Shown here one piece after another: positions 60,489-64,000 of a stretch of 64,000 nucleotides of DNA. The stretch covers positions 17,679,579 to 17,743,578 of the forward strand of contig NC_079517.1 of NCBI RefSeq assembly GCF_000801105.2, written 5' to 3'. A model generated the notes under the pieces. It was not told the DNA's origin and searched no databases. It saw only the letters and a list, made by a program, of their open reading frames with translations. The first letter of the stretch is position 1, and the number at the start of each line of letters is the position of its first letter. Made by a program: the position numbers and the translations under genes. The stretch is from Raphanus sativus (lineage: Eukaryota > Streptophyta > Magnoliopsida > Brassicales > Brassicaceae).

Positions 60489-60595
60489 AGTAGTTCAAAT
60501 GGTTAAACTAGCTGGTAAATTAACTAAAAGTAGTAGGTTCGAATCTTATTGCCAGTTCTTTTTTCTGTTGAGCTTCCTGCTCTTTTTTTTTGGGT
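60489..60595 (+). mobile_element. possible degenerate tRNA-derived SINE
   Basis: An A-box-like TAGTTCAAATGGTT and a B-box-like AGGTTCGAATCTT are about 50 bp apart. No target duplication or clear tail is seen. Confidence 0.35.
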
Positions 60596-61765
60596 TTTTC
60601 ACGGCCGGGCCTATACATGTCTAGACCTATACATGTCCCTTGAATACCAGTTTTCTATATGCATCAACCGGAAGGCCAGTGCCGGTCCGTAGCGGAAGCT
60701 ACCTAAGAGACCGATTGGGGCACAATGATGTATATATATTTTTTTCATTATACACTTAAATGGAATAATTTTTCTTACATGAAACATAACTTTTTTTTTT
60801 CATTTTGCCTTAGGGTCATTAATTTTTTTAACAATGTTTGGACCGGTGCTGCGGAGGGCTTTATAAGATCACAGATAAGCTACTACTTCATCACCCATCA
60901 ACCATAAGGATGCTCTATAAAATCACAAACTAACCAAACTATATCTTGTTAATTCATTTTGAAAAAAATGAAATAAGCTTCCATAAACCCGGTTCAGAGG
61001 TAAGACAAATATGTCTTTTTCTGTCTGAGATGATCATTGTAGATTTGGGATTAGAGAGAGAGAGAGAGCGACTGAACATTATAAGTTGCAAGTATGTGCT
61101 CGTGTGTGTTTGTGCGCGTGTGTCACAACTACATACTAGCAATGAGTGGATCAAATTCAGTTCAGCAAATGCGATAGAAATTTTTGTTTCGTGGATGGTT
61201 TGAATTAGTCAAGTTTGACAGATTGGGACCCTTTACAAAATTAAATCAAACATCTCAAGTTGGTTCAATTCTTTCCCCCTAAATACTCGAAATTTTGAAA
61301 TGGTTTGTAAGCAAAATGGGAGTTGACCCGAATTTAAATCAGACCAAACCGGAAAAGTCATGTTAAAGGAAAAGTGTACATGGAGAAAAGGACAAAATGA
61401 AATCTGTATTTTTCCTATTGGCTATATTTGTCTACGAACTGATTATTTTAGGTTAAAAATATTTCAAATAAAGTATAAATGGATTTGAGTGACCTTTGAA
61501 ACGATGAGAAGCTAATAAAACTGGATATATAACTTTTTCATCAACGTTATTAGCTTCTGAAGCATAATTTATACTCAGTCTGTTTCAGGAAAAAATGTTA
61601 TTTTCATATACATACAAATTTTAACAATTGTTAAAATACATTATTTCCTAATAAATTATACTTATTTAGTTAAAATTATTTAAAATAAATAAATTATTTA
61701 TAAGATAAATATATATATATATATATACATCTTTATATGACAAAATTTTTAAATAACACTCTATA

Positions 61766-61809
<44 letters not shown>

Positions 61810-62281
61810 CTTTCAAAGCACACAAATATAGTTTGAAAATGTTTGCTATATTACTCTAAAGTATTTCATAAAATTATATTTGGGATATGTGTGTTTGAAT
61901 CAAGATGATAGTTAAGAAGAAAAGTACTTTATTTTTTTTTAATACTAAATAAAAATTCAATGGAGTTATTGTTTATTAAGATTTAGAAATCTAAGATAAA
62001 TTATGTACATTATTAGAATAATGATTTGACTTTTTATATTAACAAAATTTGATATGATTTTAGTTATATGAATTTATTGATGATTTCACAATAACTTAAT
62101 AAATTTAGAAAAATCTAAAATATAAAGATATACATTGAAAAGAAATATAAGAATTTATAAAAAAGTAACTAAAATTCAATTGATATGTTATTAAACTTAC
62201 AATTTTATATAAATTTCTAAATCATACTCTTATACTAGTAAGTAACAAGAATATTATTGAACAAAAAAAAGGATTATAAAG
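60596..62281. other. AT-rich intergenic region with TA microsatellites
   Basis: TA runs lie at about 61709-61727 and 61773-61804, and a GA run at about 61053-61068. No gene is seen. Confidence 0.5.
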
Positions 62282-64000
62282 AGGGGAAATTTGGACTCAT
62301 GTCCATTGTAGGATATAAACTAAAGAAATGCACATAGCAATCTAATGGCTATGATATAATACATATTATGATGAATTTAGACAAAAATGTCCTTTTCTGC
62401 GCGTGAAAGATGAACGATGTCTTTTCTTTTTTTTTTTCCCTTTTGTAACCAAAAATTATTTTCACTTCACTTCTTTTTGCATACGATGGAAACGAGAAAT
62501 TTGGAGAAGAGAGGGCGATTGTGCGTCGGCGGTTGGAAAAGAAAAATGATACACTTCTTTAAAAAGATGAAGAAAAAGAAAAGTCAGGTTAACAGAGGCT
62601 CTTGCAATTTCTTTAAGAAGATGAAGAATAATTCGATGGATTGAATTAGGGAAGATGAACAGTATCATGCTTCATATGTTCCATACTATTTTACTTTACA
62701 GTATAGTATGATACATTTTTTTTTCTTTTTTTTTTTGCAATTTGTATCTCCTTCTTTACCTTCTAATTCTTCTTACTCACTAATTCATCAGTTACACTGT
62801 TTTGTCCTCCAACATCGCCGCAACTCATCATCTCTCTCTGTACATAAATTTTTTTTAGAGAATTTCATATATACAAAGTTTGTGGTGTGTCGAGTATTCC
62901 ATACCATAATATGTATAGCATAGTCACGTAATAGATAAGAGTTTGGGTTTAGGGTATATGGTTTGGGTTTAGAGTTTGGGTTTATGGTATATGGTTTGGG
63001 TTTAGGGTATATGGTTTGGGTTTAGGGTATATTGTTTGGGTTTATGGTTCAAAATTTGGGTTTAGGGTTTGTGTTTAGGGTTTAGGGTATATTGTTTGGG
63101 TTTAGGGTTTGTGTTTAGGGTTTAGGGTATATGGTTTGGGTGGAAATTTTAGAGAATTTCATATATACAAAGTTTGTGGTGTGTCGAGTATTCCATACCA
63201 TAATATATATAGCATAGTCACGTAATAGATAAGAGTTTGGGTTTAGGGTATATGGTTTGGGTTTAGAGTTTGGATTTAGGGTATATGGTTTGGGTTTAGG
63301 GTTTAGGGTATATGGTTTGGGTTTAGGGTATATGGTTTGGGTTTAGAGTTTGGGTTTAGGGTATATGCTTTGGGTTTAAGGTATATGGTTTGGGTTTATG
63401 GTTCAAAATTTGGGTTTAGGGTTTGTGTTTAGGGTTTAGGGTATATTGTTTAGGGTTTAGGGTATATTGTTTGGGTTTAGGGTTTGTGTTTGGGGTTTAG
63501 GGTATATGGTTTGGGTGGAAATTTTAGAGAATTTCATATATACAAAGTTTGTGGTGTGTCGAGTATTCCATACCATGTATAGCATAGTCACGTAATAGAT
63601 AAGAGTTTGGGTTTAGGGTATATGGTTTGGGTTTAGAGTTTGGGTTTAGGGTATTTTGTTTGGGTTTAGGGCTTAGGGTATATGTTTTGGGTTTAGGCTT
63701 AGGGTATATGTTTTGGGTTTAGAGTTTGAGTTTAGGGTATATGGTTTGGGTTTATGGTTCAAAATTTGGGTTTAGGGTTTGTGTTTAGGGTTTAGGGTTC
63801 AAAATTAGGGTTTAGGGTTTGTGTTTAGGGTTTAGGGTATATGGTTTGGGTGGAAATTTTAGAGAATTTCATATATACAAAGTTTGTGGTGTGTCGAGTA
63901 TTCTATACCATAATATGTATAGCATAGTCACGTAACAGGTAAGAGTTTGGGTTTTGGGTTTACAGTTTGGGTTTAGGGTATATGGTTTGGGTTTAGGGTT
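62282..64000. mobile_element. possible left end of a MULE-type element enclosing the macrosatellite
   Basis: GGGGAAATTTGGACTCATG at 62282 resembles the GGGNAAATT ends of the MULEs at 5608 and 52924. The right end would be beyond the window, so neither the inverted repeat nor the duplication can be checked. Confidence 0.3.
62857..64000 (+). repeat. telomere-like macrosatellite with higher-order units
   Basis: A conserved block of about 95 bp (starting AGAGAATTTCATATATACAA) begins at 62857, 63151, 63526 and 63861, giving units of 294, 375 and 335 bp. Between blocks lie variable numbers of short repeats built on GGGTTTAGGGTATATGGTTT, GTTTGGGTTTAGGG and related words, all in the TTTAGGG orientation. 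The third block has a 6-bp deletion near its middle. The array continues past the right edge. Confidence 0.92.

Noticed and set aside
62417..62644. 75-aa Lys/Phe-rich ORF at the start of the right-edge region
   Set aside because: It consists of two near-repeats of CTTCTTTAAAAAGATGAAGAA-like sequence and poly-T, with no sign of selection or gene structure.

Overview
This is plant nuclear DNA, almost certainly from the Brassicaceae (mustard family), tribe Brassiceae or a close relative. The genes are short-exon, GT-AG-spliced genes in very AT-rich spacers. From memory of Arabidopsis thaliana, the gene order in the middle of the window is collinear with the At3g56190-At3g56090 interval: alpha-SNAP (ASNAP2), LURP-one-related (LOR14), RETICULATA-RELATED 6, a TRM5-like tRNA methyltransferase, PRA1.B1, the receptor kinase IMK3/MRLK and ferritin FER3. 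A TBL33-type xylan acetyltransferase gene follows; its Arabidopsis relative lies in the duplicated chromosome 2 block (At2g40320). Orthology calls rest on recalled protein sequences and local order, not on a search.

Layout. 1-4.6 kb: a 2-oxoglutarate dioxygenase gene cut by the window edge, with a 1-bp deletion and a 3-kb repeat-filled intron. 5.6-6.8 kb: a MULE-type element. 7.1-8.2 kb: a complete four-exon bHLH/ACT-like gene. 11.5-15.8 kb: a SINE, a decayed hAT transposon and a 165-bp (GA)n tract. 18-21.6 kb: nested repeats, a SINE, a Helitron end and a hAT MITE. 21.9-23.4 kb: an alpha-SNAP pseudogene. 24.4-29.7 kb: a SINE, LOR14, a LINE tail and RER6. 30-33 kb: a hAT-like MITE, a dispersed repeat and a TRM5-like remnant. 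33.4-40 kb: PRA1.B and IMK3/MRLK. 43.3-44.8 kb: ferritin. 46.3-48.6 kb: TBL33-like. From 49.8 kb to the end the window is nearly all mobile and repetitive DNA: SINEs, a Helitron, a MULE, a rearranged Copia element inside a gene remnant, hAT MITEs and a telomere-like macrosatellite that runs off the right edge.

The intact genes do unrelated housekeeping jobs: chloroplast development, membrane trafficking, meristem signalling, plastid iron storage and cell-wall acetylation. They sit together because of ancestral gene order, not as a pathway. Exon structures were built by hand; the coding lengths of bHLH/ACT, LOR14, RER6, IMK3, FER and TBL33 all come out as exact multiples of three.

I found no new enzymatic system. 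The most unusual signals are: six near-empty retroposition scars (a short A/T run between perfect or near-perfect 10-17 bp target-site duplications); a Helitron and a MULE inserted at the same place in two copies of a tandem repeat; a Stowaway MITE inside a splice donor; a Copia element with an inverted LTR-end/primer-binding-site segment fused to its polymerase; and telomere-like repeats inside TIR elements, ending in a higher-order array.
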